DNA of 64,000 bases from Bolinopsis microptera (taxonomy: Eukaryota > Ctenophora > Tentaculata > Lobata > Bolinopsidae), in the NCBI RefSeq assembly GCF_026151205.1, contig NC_087083.1:12336944-12400943 (forward strand), read 5' to 3'. How positions within the stretch are numbered: the first letter of the stretch is position 1; every line of letters begins with the position of its first letter. Made by a program: the position numbers and the translations under genes. The notes beneath the pieces are model-generated. The model was not told where the DNA came from. It saw only the letters and a program-made list of their open reading frames with translations, and made no database searches. Below, in pieces: positions 42,769 through 51,862 of this stretch.

Positions 42769-43356
42769 TTAAGTAAATTCGCCAATACTTTCATGGTGCG
42801 AAGCAGTACCCTCGATCCTTTGGACTGTACGCCGGAGCACTAAGTTTTGAGTTGGGTCTTTCATGGCTTCTCGTAAGGTGATGAACATGCTTGCAGTCAA
42901 TGGTCTCTTCTTTTCACCAGCGCATACTCTCTTTTTCATGTAATCAACAATCATCTTCTGTTTCTTCTCTTTGTTTACTTCTGATTCCATTCGAGAAGAA
43001 AATCTTTTGAAGAAGTCTATTTCTTTAGTAGTTCCATTGGCATTAACCCAACGTTCCAATGTTTCCAGTGCCTCTTGGACTTCCTTGGCTTTCGGAACCC
43101 CTTCCTCAGCTACTTCTTGCCCGGGAAGAGCAACACACCGTAAATACTCGATATAATCGCCTGTTGCAGCAGTTGCAGTATCTAAGTCGGACACAAACTG
43201 TTCGGATGTTTTCATTTCATTCACAGTCTTATAGATAGTTCGAGCAGTTTCATCATGGCTTCGAGCCGGGCGACATTCGTTGTTCGAAAGAAATAATCGT
43301 TTGGATGAATTCGGACTAACATATTTTACTAAAAGCAAACAAATCGGATAACACAT
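42769..43356 (-). CDS. ORF-K, longest copy (195 residues)
   Basis: Open minus-strand frame from 43,356 to 42,769. Blocks: RPARSHDETARTIYKTVNEM, TSEQFVSDLDTATAATGD, LRCVALPGQEVAEEGVPKAK, EVQEALETLERWVNANGTTK, EIDFFKRFSSRMESEVNKEK, KQKMIVDYMKKRVCAGEKKR, MFITLREAMKDPTQNLV, then a diverged end. All-helical and charged, with a heptad-like stretch in the middle; no signal peptide or membrane segment. Three to four other copies preserve these blocks, so it was a real protein-coding unit spread with the cassette. Copies 2 and 3 retain a different C-terminus (EKTFKVERPQQVINEKYMEG) that the hairpin element replaces here. No known domain recognised. Confidence 0.5.
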   Translation of the reverse strand: MCYPICLLLVKYVSPNSSKRLFLSNNECRPARSHDETARTIYKTVNEMKTSEQFVSDLDTATAATGDYIEYLRCVALPGQEVAEEGVPKAKEVQEALETLERWVNANGTTKEIDFFKRFSSRMESEVNKEKKQKMIVDYMKKRVCAGEKKRPLTASMFITLREAMKDPTQNLVLRRTVQRIEGTASHHESIGEFT

Positions 43357-43395
43357 TTACAAAACCAATGCCATACAAATTAAAATAAATTACGT

Positions 43396-44035
43396 CTAAC
43401 TCACATGCAGTAAAATGTAAAACAAAATATAATAATTCATTCTACATAATATAGACTTCTGCGTCGGCAATGGGATGTTGGTTAGGTCCGGGATAGCCTG
43501 AGGGGTAACCTGTGGGGAAGAAAGTGTTTCCTGGTTTGGGCTAGCCCCGGTTATTGTCTGGTCCTGTTTTCCTACTGCTGTACTAGCCGCATCCTCCTGT
43601 CTCAAGGTAGCTCTCAGAGCATTGATATTAGTGTCCGGGGCTATGAATCCTGTGATTCCAATCACCTTAGGGTGTCCCAACATTGGGACGTACAAACCTA
43701 TTGGCGACAGCCAATTTTTAGCCTTGAGCCACTGGACAGCCTCCTCGTCTAGTCTATTTCTAGGTATACATGCCAACTTGTCTCCTTGTCTCCTTCAATC
43801 CTCCATGCCTTCCTATAAATATGTAACTGGTTTGTTGTTAATGACCCGAAGGTCCCTGCTACGAAGTGCTCGTTAAGCTTGGACAACAGTGGTGTTGCCG
43901 TTCCTGGGATAGTGGTGTAAATCTCCGTACCTGCTGGGCGTTCTCCTGGAAGGTAAGCTTCATAACATGCAATCCTAGTTATTGCCTCTTTGTAGAAGCT
44001 ACCTGCTGCTTGTCTACAGTAAATAATCAACTCCC
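43396..44035 (-). pseudogene. Gag-like fossil, first part (tentative)
   Basis: Minus-strand sequence encoding a protein-like region with IIYCRQAAGSFYKEAITRIA, FGSLTTNQLHIYRKAWRIEG and LKAKNWLSPIGLYVPMLGHP, ending in a Pro/Gln/Thr-rich tail. It lies downstream of a basic zinc-knuckle region on the same strand, the arrangement expected of a capsid-type protein of a retroelement, but I do not recognise the family and a cellular origin is possible. Broken. No terminal repeats found. Confidence 0.3.
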
Positions 44036-44039
44036 TGTG

Positions 44040-44300
44040 GTTTAACTTAGTTCCTCCGTGAGCTAAGTAATAATAATAATAATAATAGGATTATGGCCAC
44101 ATGGCCATCTCGACAAAACTTGAAACCCAACTGCACTCTACGCTATTGCAGTTCGCACAATATTATCAAAAAGTAGTACCTTACACTTTCCATCCTTCAC
44201 ATTAATATAATGAGAGACAATTATATACATACACTATTTTTTAGTGTTTCACCATTTCATAACTTTATTACAATGTATATGTATATTTATTACAATGTAC
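44040..44300. other. Spacer with ATA trinucleotide run
   Basis: A short (AAT)n run at 44,068-44,090; otherwise AT-rich spacer between the two parts of the fossil. Confidence 0.4.
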
Positions 44301-44301
44301 A

Positions 44302-45125
44302 TTATTTAGACTTTGGGTGGGCCCTAAAACTCCTGTTTTGAAAGGTTTGTACTTGTTCCACTGACACAAGCTTTTTAGCACTTACAAAGCTCCTCTGTTG
44401 GGTTTCCTGACTTTCACGTGACGTTCGTGACCCGCTCATGCTGGACAGTCTTTGACGATCACGAACTTCTTCCCTGCATGTTCTAGCAATATTTCCAGGT
44501 ATTCCACATCGATAACATTTCTTTTTCTTTTTTTGAAAGTTTTTCTTCCATGAACTGTTAGGCTCCCCTGTTTCACCTGAGTTAGCTGCCTGTACCATGT
44601 GTTCAGAGACACCGAACTGTATCTTCCATTGGTCCTCACGCATCATGGCCGCCTTATCTGTCCTTACCACTCTAACCTCGTACTTGTCCGCTCCTGCAAT
44701 TCTGGAGTACAGCACTTTTACCTGGTGTCGTTGTTGGTTGAGGGGTTACTCAATTTGGAGACTGGCTCCATACTTTTCTGCCCCTTTCCTTGTGTTAACC
44801 TTGCTGTTTGATGATAGGGAACCCTTACCAAGTTCCCGCCTGTGCCTCTGATCACATTAACGTGACCAGAGGAAACCCTGTTTGCCCTACTTGCCCTCCT
44901 ATCCTTGCTGGATCCTGCAACCGATAACCTATCATTTGACTTTCCTGTTTCTTTTGCTGGCCGGTGTTTCCCGCTTCTGCCTGCCTCAGTCCATTCTTTG
45001 TCTCGCCCTCGGGTCGCGCCGGGTGACCTGCTGCTATGCCGAGATCCCTTGGGTGAGGGGGAGCGGGTTCTTCTGGGTCTGGGTGATCTTGATCTGGTAG
45101 TACGAGATCTGGATCGAGAATTCAT
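44302..45125 (-). pseudogene. Gag-like fossil, SR-rich and zinc-knuckle part
   Basis: Minus strand. An N-terminal Arg/Ser-rich part (RSRSRTTRSRSPRPRRTRSP and onward) is followed by a region with a CYRCGIPGNIARTC zinc knuckle after a Lys run, then a basic tail. A nucleic-acid-binding gag-like protein of a retroelement is the simplest reading, with an SR-type cellular protein as the alternative. Broken; age uncertain. It lies between cassette copies 4 and 5. Confidence 0.4.
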
Positions 45126-45139
45126 AATTGCTAAAGTGG

Positions 45140-45430
45140 GGAGACGTTAGTAAAAGTGATAGCGAGAGGCGGTATTTGAGAAGCGTTATTTGATACGTGG
45201 CACAGTTAAGTAGTATGTGCATCGCACTTCATTTAAACAAGCATTTGCTTATGATAATATAATATGATATATAATAATGGTAATTTAAAATTATATGATG
45301 GTAATTATAATATAATGATGGTCTCGGTGGTAGCTAGTAGTGGTCGAGCTATCACTGAGACCTTAACATATCGGCGAGGGTCAAGTTAGAAATCAAATCT
45401 TATCGACTAATTGTGTTCCCACTTTCTCGT
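45140..45430. repeat. End of ORF-N plus hairpin element, copy 6
   Basis: 45,170-45,215 is the 3' end of ORF-N (GAGAAGCGTTATTTGATACG). The hairpin at 45,322-45,364 has arms GGTCTCGGTGGTAGCT and AGCTATCACTGAGACC. The tail breaks off after CCCACTTTCTCG. Confidence 0.75.
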
Positions 45431-45653
45431 TTAGAAGTTTAGAACTCGTTTTCTTAATCACTGAGCTATCCCTGTGAATTGCGTAACGGTCGCATGTTTC
45501 GCACTCTTCAATTCCCAATCGAGTGAAATTTATGTTCGTGTTTGCAATGATTCTTCGATAAGACATAAAGCTGCAGGTCTTTATATGTCTCTTTTCACTC
45601 ATTTTCAATTTATAGTCTTCATACATTTCTTTAATAGAAAGCTCAGAAGGCAA
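45393..45653 (-). pseudogene. Fragment of a transposon-linked protein (C.TCD domain)
   Basis: Minus strand: MPSELSIKEMYEDYKLKM, HIKTCSFMSYRRIIANTNIN, FTRLGIEECETCDRYAIHRD. The pattern PS.L.I..MY..Y...YR.I......F....ECETCD is one I recall as the second domain of the YKEKLK.DP family of uncharacterised repeated proteins. It may be the missing partner of the basic fragments at 27.2 and 32.1 kb. Only about 85 residues remain. Confidence 0.45.
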
Positions 45654-46940
45654 GTATTGTCTGGTGGGTGCATTTTCGCGTCTATAATGTGAAATGCAGG
45701 AATTGTACTTCTTGATATGTTCTTGCCTAGTCTGTACATCATCCTGTGACCTGTGTCATCTTGTGTTTTGGTGAATGTTTCCCTCTTGTAGATTCTGTAG
45801 TGATTCCCGTAAGGGGATCGGTAGATGTGGTAGGCGGAGAAAAATCAAACTTGTCCATCATTAATGGGACATTTTTGGATAACCAGATTGTTAGGAAATG
45901 ACTGGTTGGAGAGAACACTGAAGAGATCCAAGACTACTATTTCTTCTTTGAATAGCCAACAGCCTTACGCTGAAAAATCATCTAAATTTAACCCTAGCAC
46001 GCCTATGCGCGCTTAAATTAAAATGCCGAAAGAACACTTCCTATACTTAACGCCTAAACGTATTATAATATCCAATACAATATTTTTTAATACTACCCTC
46101 TCATCCCCGTCTTTCTCCTTTCTTTATTTTAGATCCTCTTTCCATTTTATCAGTAAACGACCGGGATTGGCAATTTAAGCTATCCCGGTCCCAGTAAAAT
46201 GCTGATTTATGATCCCGGTCCCGGTTGATTCAGGATTCTTGGTCCCGGTCAATCACTCAAATTTGCTGGGATTTTGACCGGGATCTTTTACATAATTTCA
46301 TTCACTGTGACTTTAAGTTTTTACTTTCATTCATTGTGAATTTCATCTTTAAACAACCTCTGAGCCAAATAAAACAATGTTTAAAATTGCTAAACAAGTT
46401 TGAGTAATAAATTATGATCATGAATTAACATATAAAGACAACATTGGTCATTGGAAATTTGCATTGGTCATTGGAATTTTACATTTTTAAAAATATTTAC
46501 AAACAAACTGAAACAATTAACATTAGTTCAAGACACTGTTGATTTCACAGTTCACTGCATTAAATAAAAGTAATAGTATGAATACATTTTAATATTCATA
46601 ATTTAATTTAAAAATTAAAATGTTAAAATTTGAAATATTGATAAACAACGCACTGTTCAGAGCTGGCTGAAATAAAAGTATGCTTCAAACAACAGACTGT
46701 AAATTACTCGTGGAATGACAAATCTGAGTTTATAAATTGAAAATGCTGGAAGGAACAATTGTCAATTGGAATTTGAGAATTAATGAAACTGTTGAATAAT
46801 TTGAGGGATCATTGATAGAGGAATGAGGAATGAGGGTGAACTTGAGTAATCAGTACATGAACATTATTGGTGTAGTACATTAGTCCCATGCCCCATATTG
46901 ACGGATTTTTTCTAGTTTTTTCTAATTTAATATTCTAGTT
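45654..46940. other. Spacer with CCCGGTCC boxes
   Basis: 46,155-46,290 contains several copies of TCCCGGTC and its complement GACCGGGAT, spaced 20-40 bases and partly inverted, as in some hAT-type MITEs, but no ends or target duplication were found. The flanks (45,700-46,140 and 46,300-46,940) are AT-rich with nothing recognisable. Confidence 0.4.
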
Positions 46941-46945
46941 ATTAC

Positions 46946-47404
46946 TTATTCAAATTGTTCAATTACAATGTAAATGAAAGTTGCAGCTTTCAATATGAGA
47001 ATACCAGTTTTGGTCCAGGTCTCTCTCTTGAATGTGTCCAGGACACCTAAGATCGGCATGATGACCTCGTTGCTCTTTGCACGCAGATGGTTCTTCATTC
47101 CGGCCTTGTACCCCCTCCCCCCCCCCTCCAGCACCAATTCGACTATGTAGCTGGTTATCTGGTGCCGGTGAAATTTCAGGAATTCGAGCACTTTTTCATG
47201 GAGGCGTGCAATCTCGCCTCTAGCTTCGGTGTGGCTTCTTAGAGAGCCCTGCGCCATTCTTTGTTGAAATGAGTTCATTGCAACTTGTAGGTGCTTCAAC
47301 TTCCTGATTATCTCATCATTATTGTCCAAGAATCTTGGGTAGGTCGTGTAGGACGTCTGTGTTTCAACATCTGTGGTCGGGTTGACCGGTACTTGAGTTC
47401 CTTG
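46946..47404 (-). CDS. ORF-D, longest copy
   Basis: Open minus-strand frame of more than 127 residues: QTSYTTYPRFLDNNDEIIRK, LKHLQVAMNSFQQRMAQGSL, EIARLHEKVLEFLKFHRHQI, TSYIVELVLEGGGRGYKAGM, NEVIMPILGVLDTFKRETWT, and a hydrophobic end with TGILILKAATFIYIVI. The N-terminal third is Thr-rich and the centre is a predicted coiled coil; the hydrophobic end may be a membrane anchor or intron sequence. The N-terminus (present at 28,414 and 42,056) is replaced here by the insertion starting at 47,405. No known domain recognised. Confidence 0.45.
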   Translation of the reverse strand, partial: QGTQVPVNPTTDVETQTSYTTYPRFLDNNDEIIRKLKHLQVAMNSFQQRMAQGSLRSHTEARGEIARLHEKVLEFLKFHRHQITSYIVELVLEGGGRGYKAGMKNHLRAKSNEVIMPILGVLDTFKRETWTKTGILILKAATFIYIVIEQFE

Positions 47405-47742
47405 TGTTGATTTGTATATTTGGGATCAATCACAGAGGAGACAAAGTAAAACAATTGGTTATGCGTTAGTAACTAAAAACAAATACTTGCTATTAAATCT
47501 TCTGTAAATAAAAACCGTGTTAGTGAACTTGATCCCTTTCACTGCACTACACACGCTAGCACACTATCGTTGCACTCTAAACAGACCTCACAGACACAAT
47601 TCTCACTCACTTAACCTCGCGAGTGGTGTGGTAATGTGAGTACAAACAAATCTTCCCAAAACTGTAAATCCTTCTTAATAACAGTTCAATCTTCTTATGA
47701 ACTACTTCTTCTATCACTTCCCCAGAAGTGCTGTGAACGTGT

Positions 47743-47756
47743 TGTGATATTCCCTT
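47743..47756. other. Target-site duplication of the LINE, left
   Basis: TGTGATATTCCCTT, identical to 49,117-49,130 at the other end of the LINE fragment. Confidence 0.9.
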
Positions 47757-49116
47757 TTTTTTTTTTTTTTTTTGTTCAGGGAGCAGGCTTGCCACATAGG
47801 TCCAGGAGTACCGAACGTTTAGGCAGGGTGCTAGGTTATGGAACACACTCAATTAGGTAGTATGAGAGTCCGAAAATCTCCAAAAGGAGATGTCATCAGA
47901 GTGTGATCCACTGCCTGACTAACCTGTGGGTAGAGTTCACTAGACTCTATAACTATGACAGGCTGTATCTTCTGTGTGTTGCTGAGATCCAGTTTCCATG
48001 GTACCTATCGCCTATTTTTGAAGTAGGTGGAAGAAGGATAATCGATAATATTGTCCCCACTTACTAGAGGAATTTTTATTTTTATTTTTTTTATTTTATT
48101 TTTATTTATAGAAGACGAGCTGATGGTATCGAAAGGAAAAAGTGGATGCTGTAAAAAACAAAGGTAGTGAATATAATATATGAATATAACAAACAAAATG
48201 CATACATAACAGGTCGAAATATAATGCTATGAATATGATGACGATATATCGTGCATAAATAAAATAAATAAAAAAAAGAGCATAGTTATGATAAGTAGTG
48301 TGTTGTCGTAGCCATTGTCATTCAACAAGGTCCTGGTAGAGAGGAATGCTAAGGAGGAACTTGAGTAGAGCGTGAGGGGGGATGCGGTTAACATCTGCTA
48401 GGCGTGGCGAGAAGCCAAGGTGGCGTAGACGCTGAAACTCAAGTGCTGGGCAATAAAATAGTATGTGTGAGTTGTCCTGCCGTCCAGAGAGGCAGTATGA
48501 GCACGTGGGATTAATAGTGTTATCAAGCATTTGCAAGAAGGCTCGAAGTGGTGCTCGATTATCAAGAAAAGCAGTGAGAATGCGAGAGTTCCGCCTGTTA
48601 AGAGATTTGAAGAATGAAACATGTTGGGGTAAGGAGTAGTGAGTTAGAAGAGAGTGGAGAGTATTAGAAGTAGCTACGGCTGACCAGTCAGTGGCTCTGG
48701 TGGTGTAGCTATTATCACGCAGTGTAGACTTGAAAAGGGTTGTAGGAAGAGGGACTGCTTTCAAGAAGCTGCAAGTGGTCCCTTCTTTGGCAAGAGTATC
48801 AGCCAGTTCATTTCCTTGTATTCCCGCATGTCCTCTTATCCATGTAAGGAAAACAGAGGAGCATTCGGCGGTGAGAATATCTAACTCTCTTCTAGTGTCG
48901 ATGCAAAGCTGACTAGACGATGCTTCAGCAGAGAGGGCATGAACTGACGATAGTGAGTCGGTAAAAATAGCTATCGATGCGTTGTGACATGACAGGGAGC
49001 GAAGAAATGTGCATGCTTCCCTTATGGCCATCATTTCTGCTTGATACACAGTGTTGCGGTCGTCCAGTCTCCATTTGAATGTTGCTAAGGGGTCTTTGTT
49101 ATGCATGGAGTATGCA
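47757..49116 (-). mobile_element. 5'-truncated LINE with RNase H
   Basis: A 1360 bp fragment on the minus strand bounded by a 14-base perfect target-site duplication. The 3' end is a run of T on the plus strand (poly-A of the element) directly at the left duplication. The 3' untranslated part (47,775-48,317) contains an internal AAAAT-rich stretch. The coding end lies at 48,318-49,116. A 5' truncation with a long duplication is the signature of target-primed reverse transcription. Confidence 0.9.
48318..49116 (-). pseudogene. LINE ORF2 C-terminus: RNase H and CCHC
   Basis: About 265 residues at the end of a LINE polyprotein. RNase H active-site residues are visible: Glu in VYQAEMMAIREACTFL, Asp in AIFTDSLSSVHALSA, and Asp in HAGIQGNELADTLAKEG; the first Asp lies upstream of the truncation. 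The last part contains CSYCLSGRQDNSHILFYC, a CX2CX8HX4C zinc motif as in I/Jockey/R1-like LINEs that carry RNase H. The frame is open to its stop at 48,318, so the insertion is fairly young. The first residues from 49,117 upward belong to the target site, not the element. Confidence 0.9.
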
Positions 49117-49509
49117 TGTGATATTCCCTTACTCACAAACACTAGATCTTCTCTTTAGGTTCTTCTGTGTGGTCCCCGTGACACACACACTGGAACTTGA
49201 CTTGTCTGGCTCTTCACTCTTACACCAGCCGACTACTCACTAGAACTAAAAACAACCCTGTAAATATAAGAAAGTATGTTAGAAAGTAGTAACCCAAAAC
49301 TACAAACCTAGGACTAAAGAAACTACTACAAAGAAACTGAAAAGGAACAATGTCAATGACCAAAATAAGCTAAACAATACACTACCTGCCCTTCAGGGTT
49401 AGCTCTCGTTCCGTTCACCTGAATCCTCTATACTAAACTGGTATTTACATCTTTGTTGTATTTACATGCTAAGGGAATGAATGTGTGTGAAACAACAAAA
49501 CATAACCAC

Positions 49510-49740
49510 TCAGACAACTGCTCTATCCGACCTTTTTAAGTGGATTGTCGCAGTGACCCGTAAAGTAAACAAGAAACATGACACTTGGATAAACCCCAGG
49601 AGAGTGAAATCAGGGCTAAGTGGCCAGTTTTCTGGTCTGCCCAATATTCTAAACGAAAATCTACTGAGAGATGATCTTGACACTATTAAATATTTAAGTG
49701 ATAACGATAAGCGTTATTTGATGCGCGGCACAGTTTGACA
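49510..49740 (+). pseudogene. ORF-N, copy 4
   Basis: Plus strand: TRKVNKKHDTWINPRRVKSG, LSGQFSGLPNILNENLLRDD, LDTIKYLSDNDKRYLMRGTV, then a stop. Nine bases (GCATTGTCGC region) are shorter than in copy 1. Confidence 0.55.
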
Positions 49741-49756
49741 GTTAAGTAGTATGTGC

Positions 49757-49992
49757 ATTTGCTTATAATAATATAATATGATATTAATGGTGGTAATTTA
49801 AAATTAAATGATGGTAATTATAATATAATGATGGTCTCGGTGGTAGCTAGTAGTGGTCGAGCTATCACTGAGACCTTAACATATCGGCAAGGATCTTAAG
49901 TTAGACATAAAATCTTATCGACTAATTGTGTCCCCACTTTATTGATCGTCAGTTCGTCACGTTGGGAGTACTAGACTCGAGAACGAGTTAAC
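49757..49992. repeat. Hairpin element, copy 7
   Basis: GGTCTCGGTGGTAGCT against AGCTATCACTGAGACC at 49,832-49,874; tail ends GAGAACGAGTTAAC joined to ORF-K exactly as in copy 5. The TTTGCTTA/TAATAATATA junction at 49,765-49,766 is unoccupied by the Helitron. Confidence 0.8.
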
Positions 49993-50589
49993 GTTGAATG
50001 TTTTTTCTGCAATAGGAGGTTCGTATTGCAGTAGTTTAAGTAAATACGCCAATACTTTCATGGTGCGAAGCAGTACCCTCGATCCTTTGGACTGTACTAA
50101 GTTTCGAGTTGGGTCTTTCATGGCTTCTCCCAAGGTGATGAACATGCTTGCAGTCAATGGTCTCTTCTTTTCACCAGCGCATACTCTCTTTTCCATGTAA
50201 TCAACAATCATCTTCTGTTTCTTCTCTTTGTTTACCTCTGATTCCATTCGAGAAGAAAATCTTTTGAAGAAGTCTATTTCTTAAGTAGTTCCATTGGCAT
50301 TAACCCAACGTTCCACTGTTTCCAGTGCCTCTTGGACTTCCTTGGCTTTCGGAACCTCTCCCTTAGCTACTTCTTGCCCGGGAAGAGCAACACACCGTAA
50401 ATACTCGATATCGCCTGTTGCAGTTGCAGTATCTAAGTCGGACAAAAATTGGTCGGCTGTTTTTATTTCATTCACAGTCTTATAGATAGTTCGAGCAGTT
50501 TCATCATGGCTTCGAGCCGGGCGACATTCGTTGTTCGAAAGAAATAATCGTTTGGATGAATTCGGACTAAAATATTTTACTAAAAGCAA
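49993..50589 (-). pseudogene. ORF-K, copy 5
   Basis: Two minus-strand frames split near 50,280: SHDETARTIYKTVNEIKTAD, GQEVAKGEVPKAKEVQEALE, TVERWVNANGTT, then, after the break, KMIVDYMEKRVCAGEKKRPL, MFITLGEAMKDPTRNLVQSK, LKLLQYEPPIAEKTFNV. More complete at its C-terminus than the 43 kb copy. It ends where the hairpin element begins. Confidence 0.55.
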
Positions 50590-51300
50590 ACAAATAGGAT
50601 AACAGAGGATTATGAATAAAAACTTGGCCTATTGTGTTTTCGAGTTTGTACATTACTTATTTTGATGAATGTTGTTGACGAAGTGAGAATCTTCACTCAG
50701 TGTTTTAAACATATCATTTGTCGACGTTTCGGCAACATGCCTTTGTCATAGACAGGACGTTATAATAACTTATGAAGAGCTGAAAAATTATGTGTTAAAA
50801 TAATCTATCAATATGTTAAAATTATCTATCAATCCCATGAAATATTACAGAAAATTTTACAAAAATCTATACAATCAATAAGAAATAACGTGAAATAACT
50901 ACAAATTTATTACTGAAAATCTATTTAATTGAAATACAACTGGCAACATTATGAATTAAAAATTACAAATTTTTAAAAGAACCGTTAAAATATTACAATT
51001 TTACGTTTAATTAATACCGACTGCCACAATTGACGGTCCACATAATCTTTACATCTTTTGCGAACTGTAAGAGTGTTTTACCAGATGGTGAACGACTAGA
51101 AGACTTTTCATTGGGTACCAATTCCAATAAAATAACCTTGATACTCTTTCGGTATTTGATCCTTCTTGCAAAGCTTTTGGAGGTTTAGGATGGTTTTTTG
51201 CTTTCGCCGCCAGGCTGTTTATTAAACAGTGTTTAATCATTGGCATCGAAAGTTTTGGCAGCTCCTTACGATTCCGCTTGCAATTACCTCTTATTGTAGG
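50590..51300. other. Retroelement-like relic with hammerhead-like motif
   Basis: On the minus strand at 50,722-50,757 lies TATGACAAAGGCATGTTGCC followed by GAAACGTCGAC. The GGC...GCC stem followed by GAAAC is the stem II and core of hammerhead ribozymes found in Penelope-like elements, but the CUGAUGA half is not canonical. A minus-strand piece at 51,049-51,246 (SLAAKAKNHPKPPKALQEGS) is unrecognised. The rest is AT-rich. Confidence 0.35.
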
Positions 51301-51337
51301 CGTTTCAGTGACGTTGATTGTTACACAGTCGTCCTCT

Positions 51338-51862
51338 TTTGCTTATCTCTACTATAATTCAGAGAATTATTTATGTACGACCGCCCACGTGCAAATTATA
51401 CGAGAATTAGGAATTTGCATAGTTACCATGGTAACGAGGGTTGTTACACGCAAGTGCACGTGCAATGATTGTTTTAACTTCATTTTTATCGGTTTTGTGG
51501 TAATTACGTTGTGTTCAGTGCGAGCTACATTTTAATGGGCTGTTTACTCGGTTGTGAAGGATATTTTTTGATGCTATAAAAACTGACTACCAAAGAATAC
51601 TATTACCTTCCTCCCTGTGATCACGGGCTTTCTAGTAATAATATAATATGATATATAATGATGGTAATTTGAAATTAAATGATGTTAATTATAATATAAT
51701 GATGGTCCCTGTGATAGCTATTGTATGGTCGAGTTATCACGGAGACCTTAACATAGCGGTGAGGGTCAAGTTAGAAATAAAATCTTATCGACTGATTGTG
51801 TCCCCACTTTCTCGATCGTCAGTTCGTCATGTTGGGAGTACTAGACTCGAGAACGAGTTAAC
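51338..51862. repeat. Hairpin element, copy 8, split by a Helitron
   Basis: TTTGCTTA at 51,338-51,345 is separated from TAATAATATAATATGATATA (51,636 on) by the Helitron. The hairpin (51,704-51,748) has arms GGTCCCTGTGATAGCT and AGTTATCACGGAGACC with compensating or wobble changes. Tail ends GACTCGAGAACGAGTTAAC. Confidence 0.75.
51346..51635 (+). mobile_element. Non-autonomous Helitron, 290 bp
   Basis: Begins TCTCTACTATAATTC, a classic Helitron 5' end, and ends with the GC-rich palindrome CCTGTGATCACGGG, four bases (CTTT), then CTAG. It lies exactly between A and T with no target duplication, as Helitrons do. The same repeat without the insert (GCTTATAATAATATAATATG at 42,489 and 49,761) gives the empty site. 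It has no coding capacity and would depend on a Rep/helicase such as that at 41 kb. A relative starts at 56,199. Confidence 0.85.

Larger units (their letters stand above)
47405..49513. other. Insertion/replacement between ORF-D and ORF-N
   Basis: Compared with 28,570-28,600 and 42,215-42,245, about 26 bases are replaced by 2.1 kb that starts TGTTGATTTGTATATTTGGG and ends ACATAACCACTCA. TG...CA ends would fit a solo long terminal repeat fossil, but no flanking duplication is visible. A LINE fragment is nested inside (47,757-49,116). Outside the LINE, about 350 bases on each side show no gene. Confidence 0.4.

Noticed and set aside
43396-45125. SR-rich plus zinc-knuckle region as a host splicing factor
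   Set aside because: No RNA-recognition motif and a repetitive setting; kept as a tentative gag-like fossil with the cellular alternative mentioned.
46150-46295. CCCGGTC-rich stretch as a hAT-type MITE
   Set aside because: No ends, no duplication and no second copy in the window.
51600-51640. Palindrome CCTGTGATCACGGG as a transcription terminator
   Set aside because: Eukaryotic context, and position four bases before CTAG fits the Helitron end far better.
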